DNA of 64,000 bases from NCBI RefSeq assembly GCF_000719285.1, contig NZ_JOFS01000017.1:62001-126000 (forward strand), written 5' to 3'. Positions 54,325 to 64,000 of the stretch are shown here, one piece after another. The notes beneath the pieces were generated by a model. It saw only the letters and a list, made by a program, of their open reading frames with translations, did no database searches and was not told the DNA's origin. The position numbers were made by a program, and so were the translations under genes. The DNA comes from Streptomyces bicolor. GTDB lineage: Bacteria > Actinomycetota > Actinomycetes > Streptomycetales > Streptomycetaceae. How positions within the stretch are numbered: position 1 is the first letter of the stretch; each line of letters starts with the position of its first letter.

Positions 54325-55056
54325 ATGCCCCGAGGCAAGCACCGCCGCCCCCGCACCAACCCGCTCACCCGCCACGTCGTGGCCGCCGGAACCGGCACCG
54401 CCGCGCTCGCCCTCCCGCTCCTGGGGGCGACCACCGCGAACGCCGCTGAGACGACCCAGGCCTCCGCCCCGGCGAAGGTCGGTTCCGTCACGTACACCAC
54501 GAAGAAGGGCGACACGCTCTACGACATCGCGGACCGGTACGACGCCCAGGGCGGCTGGAAGCAGCTCTACAAGGACAACCGCAAGGCCGTCGGCGACAAC
54601 CCCCGGCTGATCCACCCGGGCCTCGACCTGAAGGTCCGGGCGACGAAGAAGGCGGGCACGACCGCCGACAAGGCGTCCGCGCCCGCCAAGAAGTCCTCCG
54701 TCGCCCAGGCCACCCAGTCCTCCGTGAAGTCCTACCCGAACAACCTCGACGGCTGGATTCGCAACGCGTTGGACATCATGTCGCAAAACGGAATTCCCGG
54801 ATCGTACGAGGGCATTCACCGCAACATCATGCGCGAGTCGTCCGGCAACCCGTCCGCCATCAACAACTGGGACTCCAACGCCGCCGCGGGCACCCCGTCC
54901 AAGGGCCTCCTGCAGGTCATCGACCCGACCTTCGCCACCTACCACGTGCCGGGCACGGTGTACGACCCCTTCGACCCGGTCGCGAACATCGTGGCCGCGT
55001 GCAACTACGCGGCCGCGCGGTACGGCTCCATCGACAACGTGAACGGGCCTTACTAG
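54325..55056 (+). CDS. Secreted LysM / transglycosylase-like cell-wall protein
   Basis: Secreted protein of 243 residues. The signal peptide ends about ANA-AE (residue 40). LysM is at about 56-105 (YTTKKGDTLYDIADRYD, RLIHPGLDLKV). After a Lys/Ala/Ser linker comes a lysozyme-like SLT domain from about 138, with candidate catalytic Glu171 (NIMRESSGNPSAIN) and the motif SKGLLQVIDPTFATY. It binds and probably cleaves peptidoglycan. The c-di-AMP riboswitch directly upstream is its likely control. Confidence 0.93.
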   Translation: MPRGKHRRPRTNPLTRHVVAAGTGTAALALPLLGATTANAAETTQASAPAKVGSVTYTTKKGDTLYDIADRYDAQGGWKQLYKDNRKAVGDNPRLIHPGLDLKVRATKKAGTTADKASAPAKKSSVAQATQSSVKSYPNNLDGWIRNALDIMSQNGIPGSYEGIHRNIMRESSGNPSAINNWDSNAAAGTPSKGLLQVIDPTFATYHVPGTVYDPFDPVANIVAACNYAAARYGSIDNVNGPY

Positions 55057-55087
55057 ACAAAAGGCACCATTGGCCGCGGAAAACGTC

Positions 55088-55918
55088 CTACTGGACGAAG
55101 TCGGCCAAGATGCCCGCGAACAGTCTCTCGAGGACGACGGCGATGCCGTCGTCCTCGTTCGAAAGGGTGATCTCGTCCGCGACCTCCTTGAGTTCGGGGT
55201 GCGCGTTGGCCATCGCGACCCCGCGGGCGGCCCAGTCGAACATGGGGATGTCGTTGGGCATGTCCCCGAAGGCGATGGTCTCGTGCGCCCCGAGGCCGAG
55301 GTGCTCGGCGGCGAGCGCAAGACCGGTCGCCTTGGTGATGCCGCATGGCTGGAGTTCGACGGTCCCGGGCCCCGACATGGTGACGGTGGCGAGCGAGCCG
55401 ACCACCGAGCGCGCCGTCGCCGCCAACTCGTCGTCGGACAGGCTGGGATGGCGCAGCAGCACCTTGCTGATCGGCTCGCACCACAGGTCGTCGCGATGCT
55501 GGACGCGTACGGCGGGCAGTGTGGGGTGGGGCATCAGATACCCGGGCTCGATGAGCGTGAGGCCGTCGACGCCGTCCTGGTCGACGGCCGCGTACACCTG
55601 CCCCACCTCGGCCTCGATCTTGCCCAGCGCGGTCTCCGCCAACTCCCGGTCCAGAGTGACGGACCACAGCAGCCGGTCCGCGCCGGCGTCGTACAACTGC
55701 GCGCCCTGCCCGCACACCGCGAGCCCCGTACTGCCCAGGTCGTCGAGGAGCGGCCGCACTCTGGGCGCCGGCCGTCCCGTCACGACGAGGTGCTGCGCAC
55801 CGGCCGCCGCCACCAGCGCGAGCGCGTCGATGGACCGGTCCGACAGGGTGTCGTCGCCTCGGAGCAACGTCCCGTCCAGGTCAGTGGCGATGAGTGAATA
55901 TGCGATAGGTGCGGCCAT
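55088..55918 (-). CDS. Cof-type HAD-superfamily phosphatase
   Basis: Protein of 276 residues. HAD motif I DLDGTLL (Asp13, Asp15), motif II TGRPAP, a C2-type cap between (residues about 85-185), motif III Lys in ITKATGLALAAEHLG and motif IV GDMPNDIPMF. It likely dephosphorylates sugar phosphates or pyridoxal phosphate; substrate breadth is typical of the class. It converges on the LysM/SLT gene, with a 31-bp gap. Confidence 0.92.
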   Translation of the reverse strand: MAAPIAYSLIATDLDGTLLRGDDTLSDRSIDALALVAAAGAQHLVVTGRPAPRVRPLLDDLGSTGLAVCGQGAQLYDAGADRLLWSVTLDRELAETALGKIEAEVGQVYAAVDQDGVDGLTLIEPGYLMPHPTLPAVRVQHRDDLWCEPISKVLLRHPSLSDDELAATARSVVGSLATVTMSGPGTVELQPCGITKATGLALAAEHLGLGAHETIAFGDMPNDIPMFDWAARGVAMANAHPELKEVADEITLSNEDDGIAVVLERLFAGILADFVQ

Positions 55919-56050
55919 GATCAGAGAATACGGACAGGACGCCCCATCGACTCGACGTGAACCGGACGGCTGCTGTGTTCACATGTGTTGACACCTGTTC
56001 CGGTTCGGGTTTCCTCCCCGCCCCGCAACTGCCTTCCGGCCGTTGCGATT

Positions 56051-56512
56051 TCACCCCCATGTGGTGCCCGCGGGCTCCTTGATGGTGGTGTTGACGCGGT
56101 TGAACATGTTCATCACGCCGATGAGCAGGATGAGAGCCGACAGTTGCTTCTCGTCGAAGTGGTCGGCCACCTCGTCCCACAGGGCGTCCGGCACCGACTC
56201 GTGGGAGCGGTCCGCGAGACGGGTGACCGACTCGGTCAACTGCAGCGCGACCCGTTCGGCGTCGGTGAAGTAGGGCGCCTCCCGCCAGGCGGCAACGGCA
56301 TCGATCCGCTCGTCACCCGCCCCGGCCTTGCGCAGGTTGACCGTGTGACCGTGCACACAGGCGCTGCAGCCGTTGATCTGGCTGGCGCGCAGTCCCACGA
56401 TCTCCACGAGCTCCTGCGACAGGCCGCTCTCGCCGATCGCCTGGAGAAGGGTGCCGATGCCCTTCATCGCGCCGGGAAGGACGTACGCCGGGTTGGTCAT
56501 CCGTGCCTGCAT
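56051..56512 (-). CDS. Carboxymuconolactone decarboxylase / AhpD-like protein
   Basis: Protein of 153 residues with an all-helical AhpD fold. CSAC (Cys49, Cys52) and His56 in NGCSACVHGHTVNLRKAG form the peroxidatic or disulfide-reducing site. The ATG at 56512 fits the family start (MTNPAYVLPGAMKG); longer frames are non-homologous. Probably an alkylhydroperoxidase-like antioxidant protein. Confidence 0.9.
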   Translation of the reverse strand: MQARMTNPAYVLPGAMKGIGTLLQAIGESGLSQELVEIVGLRASQINGCSACVHGHTVNLRKAGAGDERIDAVAAWREAPYFTDAERVALQLTESVTRLADRSHESVPDALWDEVADHFDEKQLSALILLIGVMNMFNRVNTTIKEPAGTTWG

Positions 56513-56699
56513 GGTGCGTGCCTCCTGTGTCAGTGCTTCCGTCTTCACTGCACTGACGGAGCGGAGGAAACAGATGTGACCGGCAGGCCGAAGATTTTTT
56601 GGAGGCCGCCGGAAGCCCCAGACAGGCGACTCACACGTAACGTGTGGCCCGACCACATGGCAATGGCACACGGAGCGGATGAGAGTGAGGCAGCACCCC

Positions 56700-57920
56700 A
56701 TGCCCCCCTTCGATCTCCCCGAGGGCGACCCCTTCGGCACGCACAACCTTCCGTACGGCGTCTTCTCCCTCCCCGGCTCGGACTCCGCGCGCAGGGTCGG
56801 CGTCCGGCTCGGCGACCACGTCCTCGACGCGGGCAAGGCGGCCTACGCGCTCGGCTCGCCGTACGCCCCGCTGCTCGCCCAGGACTCCCTGAACCCGCTG
56901 CTCGCCGCCGGCCGCACCACCTGGTCGGACGTACGGCGCGCCCTGACGGCGTGGGTGACGGTGCCGGCGCACCAGGAGGCCATCGCGGACCTCCTCCATC
57001 CACTGTCCTCCGTGACCCTGCACCTCCCCTTCGAGGTCGCCGACTACGTCGACTTCTACGCCTCCGAGAACCACGCCCGGAACGTCGGCCAGATCTTCCG
57101 CCCCGACGCCGAGGACTCCCTCACCCCCAACTGGAAGCATCTGCCGATCGGTTACCACGGCCGCTCGGGCACGGTGGTGGTCTCCGGCACGGATGTCGTA
57201 CGGCCCTCCGGCCAGCGCAAGGCCCCCACCGAACCGGCGCCGGTCTTCGGCCCGTCGGTCCGCCTGGACATCGAGGCCGAGGTCGGCTTCGTGGTCGGCG
57301 TCCCGTCGCAGATGGGCACGCCGGCGGCACTGGGCGACTTCCGCGAACACGTCTTCGGCCTGTGCCTGCTCAACGACTGGTCGGCGCGCGACATCCAGGC
57401 CTGGGAGTACGTGCCCCTCGGCCCGTTCCTCGGCAAGTCCTTCGCCACGTCGGTGTCGGCGTGGATCACCCCGCTGGACGCGCTGGAGGAGGCCCGGGTG
57501 GCACCGCCGGAGCGGACGCACCCCCTGCTGCCGTACCTGGACGACTCCGACCCCTCGGCGGAACCCCGCGGCTACGACCTGCGTATCTCAGTGGCCATCA
57601 ACGGCCACGTCGTCTCCGAGCCTCCTTTCTCCACCATGTACTGGACGGCCGCCCAGCAACTCGCCCACATGACCGTGAACGGCGCCTCCCTGCGCACCGG
57701 CGACCTGTACGGGTCCGGCACGGTGAGCGGCCCGACGGAACGCGAGCGCGGGTCGCTGCTCGAGCTGACGTGGAACGGCCGGGATCCTCTTGAACTCCCG
57801 GACGGCAAGCGGACGTTCCTGGAGGACGGCGACGTGGTGACACTGTCCGCGTGGGCTCCGGGGCCGGGTGGGGTTCGAGTGGGGCTGGGGGAGGTCACGG
57901 GGCGGGTTGTGGCCGGCTGA
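56700..57920 (+). CDS. fahA: Fumarylacetoacetase
   Basis: Protein of 406 residues, slightly shorter than the vertebrate enzyme, that hydrolyses fumarylacetoacetate to fumarate and acetoacetate as the last step of tyrosine degradation. N-terminal domain: LPYGVFSLPGSDSARRVGVRLGD. Catalytic domain: DFYASENHA, LPIGYHGRSGTVVVSG, metal-binding DIEAEVGFVVG and LLNDWSARDIQAWEY, then PLGPFLGKSFATSVSAW. All metal residues (Asp, Glu, Glu, Asp) are present. Start at 56700 (MPPFDLPEGDPFG). Confidence 0.95.
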   Translation: MPPFDLPEGDPFGTHNLPYGVFSLPGSDSARRVGVRLGDHVLDAGKAAYALGSPYAPLLAQDSLNPLLAAGRTTWSDVRRALTAWVTVPAHQEAIADLLHPLSSVTLHLPFEVADYVDFYASENHARNVGQIFRPDAEDSLTPNWKHLPIGYHGRSGTVVVSGTDVVRPSGQRKAPTEPAPVFGPSVRLDIEAEVGFVVGVPSQMGTPAALGDFREHVFGLCLLNDWSARDIQAWEYVPLGPFLGKSFATSVSAWITPLDALEEARVAPPERTHPLLPYLDDSDPSAEPRGYDLRISVAINGHVVSEPPFSTMYWTAAQQLAHMTVNGASLRTGDLYGSGTVSGPTERERGSLLELTWNGRDPLELPDGKRTFLEDGDVVTLSAWAPGPGGVRVGLGEVTGRVVAG

Positions 57921-58231
57921 TCCTGACGATCCGGGCCAGGCCGACACCGAAGGCCCGGCCCGGGCTGACACCGGCAATCCGGCCCAGGCTGACACCGGAT
58001 CCCGGCTCAACCAGCGGGTCCCGGCCGGTGTTTCGCGACGGTGGCGCGAGGGCGGGGCGGACAAGTGATCGGCCCCGTCCAGGGGATTCGACGGGTCTTT
58101 CCCCCTGACTCACGCGATCGTCACCGTCATACTGGCTGGCGGTGGGAAGCGAGCCGCACCCTGTCTGCGCGGCCCACCGCCCCGCACAGCCGCCCCCGCA
58201 CCTTCCCTGACCAGGATCCGGAGCCCTTGGC
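57921..58231. other. Intergenic region with three 24-bp tandem repeats
   Basis: A 311-bp gap without a convincing gene. It begins with three 24-bp units (57931-57954, 57955-57978, 57979-58002) of form CCGGCCCAGGCTGACACCGG plus four bases. The rest is ordinary GC-rich DNA that should include the promoter of the peptidase gene. Confidence 0.65.
57931..58002. repeat. 24-bp tandem repeat, 3 copies
   Basis: Exact 24-bp period with 3-6 differences between units, directly after the fumarylacetoacetase gene. Confidence 0.85.
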
Positions 58232-59170
58232 ATGACCGTCTGCCTGCTCCTGTTGAGCATCGTCGCCCTGACGGCCGCCGTACCCGTCCCGCGGGCACTG
58301 ACACGGGCCACCTGGCCCGAACGAGAACCCGTGGTCGCGCTCTGGGCGTGGCAGTGCCTGGTCGCCACCGTCCTGCTGTGCTGCCTGACGGCCTTGGCCC
58401 TGGGCACCGCCGCCGTCTTCGGGACGGTGCGCGCCCAGCTCTTCGCCCCGGCGCCGCCGTCGGTGACCGAGGCGTACGACCTCTCGGCCGCGCCCGCCTG
58501 GGCGGCCGCGCTCAGCGTGCTGCTGGCCTGCGGTGCCGCCTGGACGACCGCGATGCTGGCCCGCGAGCTCGTCGAGGCGCGCCGACGACGTGGCCAGGCC
58601 AGGGCCCACCTGAGGGAACGCGCCCCCGACCTCCCGGCCGGCCTGGGTTCGGCGCGAGGCCCGCTCCTGGTGCTGGAGGACGAGTACCCCGACGCCTGGT
58701 GGATGCCCGGCAGCCCGCCCCAGCTGATCGTCACCACGGGCGCCCTGCACCGCCTGACCGACCACCAGCTCGACGCCGTCCTCACCCACGAGCGTGGCCA
58801 CGCCCAAGCCCGCCACGACTGGCTGCTGCACCTCTCCACCGCGCTTGCCACCGGCTTCCCCCGTATCCCGTTGTTCGCCCACTTCTGCGACCAGACCCAC
58901 CGCCTGGTCGAACTGGCCGCCGACGACGCCGCGTCCCGTCGCTGCGGTCACCTCACGACGGCACTGGCCCTGATCGAGCTCAACCAGCACCGGGGCGTTC
59001 TCTCCTGCTCCTCCAGCAATCGCCTCCTGGGCGAACGCGTCAACCGCCTCCTCCAGCCCCCACCCCGCCTGGGCCGCCGACACCGCGCCCTCACCACGAC
59101 ACTGGCGGCGCTGGTACCGCTGCTCCCCCTCCTGATCACGTTCGCGCCAGGCCTCACAGCACTCGGCTGA
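58232..59170 (+). CDS. M56-family membrane metallopeptidase
   Basis: Protein of 312 residues, with N-terminal helices (about 3-18, 36-66, 90-112), a cytosolic zinc site HERGH (His186, Glu187, His190) with third ligand probably in LVELAADDAASRR, and a final helix at about 288-308. It is of the BlaR1/MecR1 type protease family but has no penicillin-binding sensor domain. The usual BlaI-type repressor gene is not adjacent. Probably a signalling protease; target unknown. Confidence 0.87.
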   Translation: MTVCLLLLSIVALTAAVPVPRALTRATWPEREPVVALWAWQCLVATVLLCCLTALALGTAAVFGTVRAQLFAPAPPSVTEAYDLSAAPAWAAALSVLLACGAAWTTAMLARELVEARRRRGQARAHLRERAPDLPAGLGSARGPLLVLEDEYPDAWWMPGSPPQLIVTTGALHRLTDHQLDAVLTHERGHAQARHDWLLHLSTALATGFPRIPLFAHFCDQTHRLVELAADDAASRRCGHLTTALALIELNQHRGVLSCSSSNRLLGERVNRLLQPPPRLGRRHRALTTTLAALVPLLPLLITFAPGLTALG

Positions 59171-59263
59171 CGCCGAATCCGGCAGGAGTGCGGGCGCCGC
59201 CGGTCATGTCGGAGGCCGCCAAGGAACCGGGCCCAGTCCAAACCTCCGTCCCCCTCCCGACCG

Positions 59264-61276
<2,013 letters not shown>

Positions 61277-61405
61277 CGCCGTGTCCCCCGTACGTCGTAC
61301 CTCGACCACTGCCTCCACGATAGGGGTCGCCACGGACACCGCCGGAGTTATCCACAGGCTGCCCCCACACACAGACACCGGAGCGTCCCGCCCCCTCCCA
61401 CCCCG

Positions 61406-63019
61406 CTACAACGGCGGCGGCCCCGCCTTCCCTGGGGGGGGGGCGGGGCGGCGCCGCTTTTGGGGGGGGGGGGGGGGGGGGGGGCTCCGGGGGTTTGTTG
61501 TGCCCTCCGGCTTCGGCTCGCTGAAGAACATCAGGACGATGACGCGGATGTAGAAGAACGCCGCGATCGCGGACGAGACCACACCGACCACGACCAGCGG
61601 GCCCGCCCCGCCCTCCGCCGCCGCCTTGAACACGGCGAACTTCCCGGCGAAGCCGGAGGTCAGCGGGATGCCGGCGAAGGCCAGCAGGAACACCGCGAAC
61701 ACCGCCGCGACCAGTGGTGAACGGCGGCCGAGACCGGCCCACTTGGACAGGTGCGTCGCCTCGCCGCCCGCGTCGCGCACCAGCGTCACCACCGCGAACG
61801 CGCCGATCGTCACGAACGAGTACGCGCCCAGGTAGAAGAGGACGGACGACACACCGGACGGCGTGGCCGCGATGACACCCGCGAGGATGAAGCCGGCGTG
61901 CGCGATCGACGAGTACGCCAGCAGCCGCTTGATGTCGGTCTGTGTGATCGCGACGATCGCGCCGCCCAGCATGGTGACGATCGCCACGCCCCACATGACC
62001 GGCCGCCAGTCCCAGCGCAGCCCGGGCAGCACGACGTACAGAATGCGCAGCAGCGCACCGAACGCGGCCACCTTCGTCGCCGCCGCCATGAACCCGGTCA
62101 CCGGCGTCGGCGCGCCCTGGTACACATCCGGCGTCCACATGTGGAACGGCACCGCGCCCACCTTGAACAGCAGGCCCATGACGATCATCGCGGCGCCGAT
62201 GAGCAGCAGCGCGTCGTTGCCCATCGTGTCCGCGAGGGCCGGGTTCACGTCCGGGACCGTGCCGTCGACGACCTGCGCGATCGTCGCGTACGACACGGAG
62301 CCCGCGTAGCCGTACAGCAGCGCGATGCCGAACAGGGTGAACGCGGACGCGAAGGCTCCCAGCAGGAAGTACTTGACCGCGGCCTCCTGCGACATGAGCC
62401 GCTTGCGGCGGGCCAGGGCGCACATCAGGTACAGCGGGAGGGAGAAGACTTCCAGGGCGATGAACAGCGTCAGCAAGTCGTTGGCCGCCGGGAAGATCAG
62501 CATTCCGGCGACCGCGAACAGCAGCAGCGGGAAGACCTCGGTCGTGGTGAACCCGGCCTTCACCGCGGCCTTTTCTCCGTCGCTGCCCGGCACGGACGCC
62601 GCCTGTGCGGCGAAGGAGTCGACGCGGTTTCCGTGCGCCGCCGGGTCGAGCCGCCGCTCGGCGAAGGTGAACAGGCCCACCAGGCCCGCCAGCAGGATCG
62701 TGCCCTGCAGGAAGAGCGCCGGTCCGTCGACGGCGATCGCTCCCATCGCCGCGATGCCCGACTTGGTCGTCGCGTATCCGCCGGCCGCCAGCGCCACGAC
62801 CGCGGCGAAGGCCGCGACGAGCGCCACGACGGAGACGAACAGCTGGGCGTAGTAACGGGCCTTGCGCGGAACGACCGCCTCGATCAGCACCCCGACGACT
62901 GCCGCACCGACGACGATCAGGGTGGGCGACAGTTGTCCGTACTCGATCTTCGGCGCGCCGATCTTCGAGATCGGGTCGGCCGCGGTTGTCCACAGGCTGT
63001 GGACGGCTGATGCGCTCAC
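61406..63019 (-). CDS. nuoN: Complex I subunit NuoN (main operon), C-terminus disrupted
   Basis: Antiporter-like subunit. Residues 1-506 are normal: Glu in ALEVFSLPLYLM, Lys in LLFKVGAVPFHMWTPD, TDIKRLLAYSSIAHAGF, and the start of the last core helix (FFYIRVIVLMFFSEPKPEG). After about 61502 the frame enters a 23-G run and a 10-G run and encodes only Pro/Arg-rich sequence to a stop at 61406. The expected final loop and helix are missing. This is more likely a sequence or assembly fault than biology. GTG start at 63019 overlaps the nuoM stop by 4 nt. Confidence 0.85.
   Translation of the reverse strand: MSASAVHSLWTTAADPISKIGAPKIEYGQLSPTLIVVGAAVVGVLIEAVVPRKARYYAQLFVSVVALVAAFAAVVALAAGGYATTKSGIAAMGAIAVDGPALFLQGTILLAGLVGLFTFAERRLDPAAHGNRVDSFAAQAASVPGSDGEKAAVKAGFTTTEVFPLLLFAVAGMLIFPAANDLLTLFIALEVFSLPLYLMCALARRKRLMSQEAAVKYFLLGAFASAFTLFGIALLYGYAGSVSYATIAQVVDGTVPDVNPALADTMGNDALLLIGAAMIVMGLLFKVGAVPFHMWTPDVYQGAPTPVTGFMAAATKVAAFGALLRILYVVLPGLRWDWRPVMWGVAIVTMLGGAIVAITQTDIKRLLAYSSIAHAGFILAGVIAATPSGVSSVLFYLGAYSFVTIGAFAVVTLVRDAGGEATHLSKWAGLGRRSPLVAAVFAVFLLAFAGIPLTSGFAGKFAVFKAAAEGGAGPLVVVGVVSSAIAAFFYIRVIVLMFFSEPKPEGTTNPRSPPPPPPPQKRRRPAPPPGKAGPPPL
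61434..61484. other. Homopolymer G tracts; suspected sequence artefact
   Basis: Ten G at 61434-61443, and 23 G at 61462-61484, separated by GC-rich sequence ending CTTTT. Homology to NuoN stops at this point. Confidence 0.85.
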
Positions 63020-63999
63020 TTGGCCGCCTCCACCTCGGGCTGGGGGTCCTTCTTCTGTACGTCGGACATGGTCTGCTTGACCGCCGGGTTGACGATGTCC
63101 GTGACGGGCTTCGGGTAGACGCCCAGGAAGATCAGCAGTGCGACCAGCGGGGCGACGACCACGAGTTCGCGCACCCTGAGGTCGGGCATCGCGGAGACTT
63201 CCGGCTTCACCGGGCCCGTCATCGTCCGCTGGTAGAGGACGAGGGTGTAGAGCGCGGCGAGCACGATGCCGAACGTGGCGATGATGCCGATCACCGGATA
63301 GCGGGTGAAGGTGCCGACCAGGACCAGGAATTCACTCACGAACGGTGCGAGTCCTGGCAGGGACAGGGTCGCCAGACCGCCGATCAGGAAGGTGCCGGCG
63401 AGCACCGGGGCGACCTTCTGCACGCCGCCGTAGTCGGCGATGAGCCGCGAACCGCGCCGGGAGATCAGGAAGCCGGCCACCAGCATCAACGCGGCCGTCG
63501 AGATCCCGTGGTTGACCATGTACAGCGTCGCGCCGGACTGGCCCTGGCTGGTCATCGCGAAGATGCCCATGATGATGAAGCCGAAGTGCGAGATCGACGC
63601 GTACGCGATCAGGCGCTTCATGTCCCGCTGGCCGACGGCGAGCAGCGCTCCGTAGACGATGCTGATCAACGCCAGGACGAGGATGGCGGGCGTCGCCCAC
63701 TTGCTGGCCTCCGGGAAGAGCTGGAGGCAGAAGCGGAGCATCGCGAAGGTGCCCACCTTGTCGACGACCGCGGTGATGAGGACGGCGACCGGTGCGGTGG
63801 CCTCCTGCATCGCGTTGGGCAGCCAGGTGTGCAGCGGCCACAGCGGCGCCTTCACCGCGAAGGCGAAGAAGAAGCCCAGGAACAGCCAGCGCTCTGTGTT
63901 GGTCGCCATGTCCAGCTCGCCGCTGGCACGGGCCTCCGCGATCTCCGTGAGCGAGAAGTTCCCGGCGACCACATAGAGGCCGATCACCGCGGCCAGCAT
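63016..63999 (-). CDS. nuoM: Complex I subunit NuoM (main operon), 3' part
   Basis: The C-terminal 327 residues of NuoM; the gene continues beyond the right edge. The lysine region AFAVKAPLWPLHTWLPNAMQEA and DMKRLIAYASISHFGFIIMG are present, with the end PQPEVEAAK. It overlaps nuoN by 4 nt. From memory this is the end of the complete nuoA-N operon of streptomycetes. It is clearly distinct in sequence from the NuoM at 19281-20855. Confidence 0.95.
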   Translation of the reverse strand: MLAAVIGLYVVAGNFSLTEIAEARASGELDMATNTERWLFLGFFFAFAVKAPLWPLHTWLPNAMQEATAPVAVLITAVVDKVGTFAMLRFCLQLFPEASKWATPAILVLALISIVYGALLAVGQRDMKRLIAYASISHFGFIIMGIFAMTSQGQSGATLYMVNHGISTAALMLVAGFLISRRGSRLIADYGGVQKVAPVLAGTFLIGGLATLSLPGLAPFVSEFLVLVGTFTRYPVIGIIATFGIVLAALYTLVLYQRTMTGPVKPEVSAMPDLRVRELVVVAPLVALLIFLGVYPKPVTDIVNPAVKQTMSDVQKKDPQPEVEAAK

Positions 64000-64000
64000 G

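Overview
The window is high-GC chromosomal DNA of a Streptomyces. Evidence is the GC-rich third codon positions, frequent GTG starts, ATGA/GTGA stop-start overlaps, a c-di-AMP riboswitch of the actinobacterial type, and a gene order that, from memory, follows the S. coelicolor core chromosome from about SCO4645 (aspC) back to about SCO4574 (nuoM), read in the opposite direction. I see no insertion sequence, phage, integrase or CRISPR array.

Layout. 1-9411: 5' part of tRNA-Trp, aspC, an adenosine deaminase-like gene, a TetR/NAD(P)-binding divergent pair with two operators, murB, a DUF3291-like protein, an MFS exporter with its TetR regulator, a HadAB-like dehydratase pair, rpmG, tRNA-Met and tRNA-Thr. 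9412-17504: an amidohydrolase, two small enzymes, tRNA-Tyr with a zinc-ribbon gene, yajQ, a GlsB-type membrane protein, an amino-acid permease, an SMI1/KNR4 protein, yccF and htpX. 17761-28270: a second complex I operon (nuoA-B-C-H-I-J-K-L-M-N, minus strand) with no nuoD, E, F or G. 28563-35490: two paralogous histidine kinases, one NarL-type response regulator, then korAB for a 2-oxoacid:ferredoxin oxidoreductase. 35560-50001: small regulators and enzymes, including a hypothetical/DUF6082 pair, HxlR/QorB, RarD, a secreted M28 aminopeptidase, a TPR protein opposite a ParA-like DUF6668 protein, an amidase, a flavin reductase, an ABC exporter, a LolA-like protein and a CHRD protein. 50261-59170: a long-chain polyprenyl diphosphate synthase, a decayed peptide transporter and CocE-type hydrolase, a riboswitch-controlled LysM/SLT cell-wall protein, a Cof-type phosphatase, an AhpD-like protein, fumarylacetoacetase and an M56 peptidase. 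59264-64000: recQ and the 3' end of a further nuo operon (nuoN, nuoM), which is probably the main one.

How the genes fit together. The most coherent theme is respiration. The second nuo operon lacks the NADH-oxidising module and even NuoD, and lies beside kinases, a response regulator and a ferredoxin-reducing KorAB. I infer a ferredoxin-linked or hybrid complex I. Its NuoC carries a 300-residue disordered tail with six copies of a 13-residue arginine/serine motif, and NuoB, I, J and K also carry tails. The polyprenyl diphosphate synthase probably makes the menaquinone side chain these enzymes need.

Cautions. nuoN at the right end runs into a 23-G homopolymer and loses its expected C-terminus, which looks like a sequence or assembly error. 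The region 51530-53865 is decaying. Several genes show short tandem duplications spanning their stop codons.
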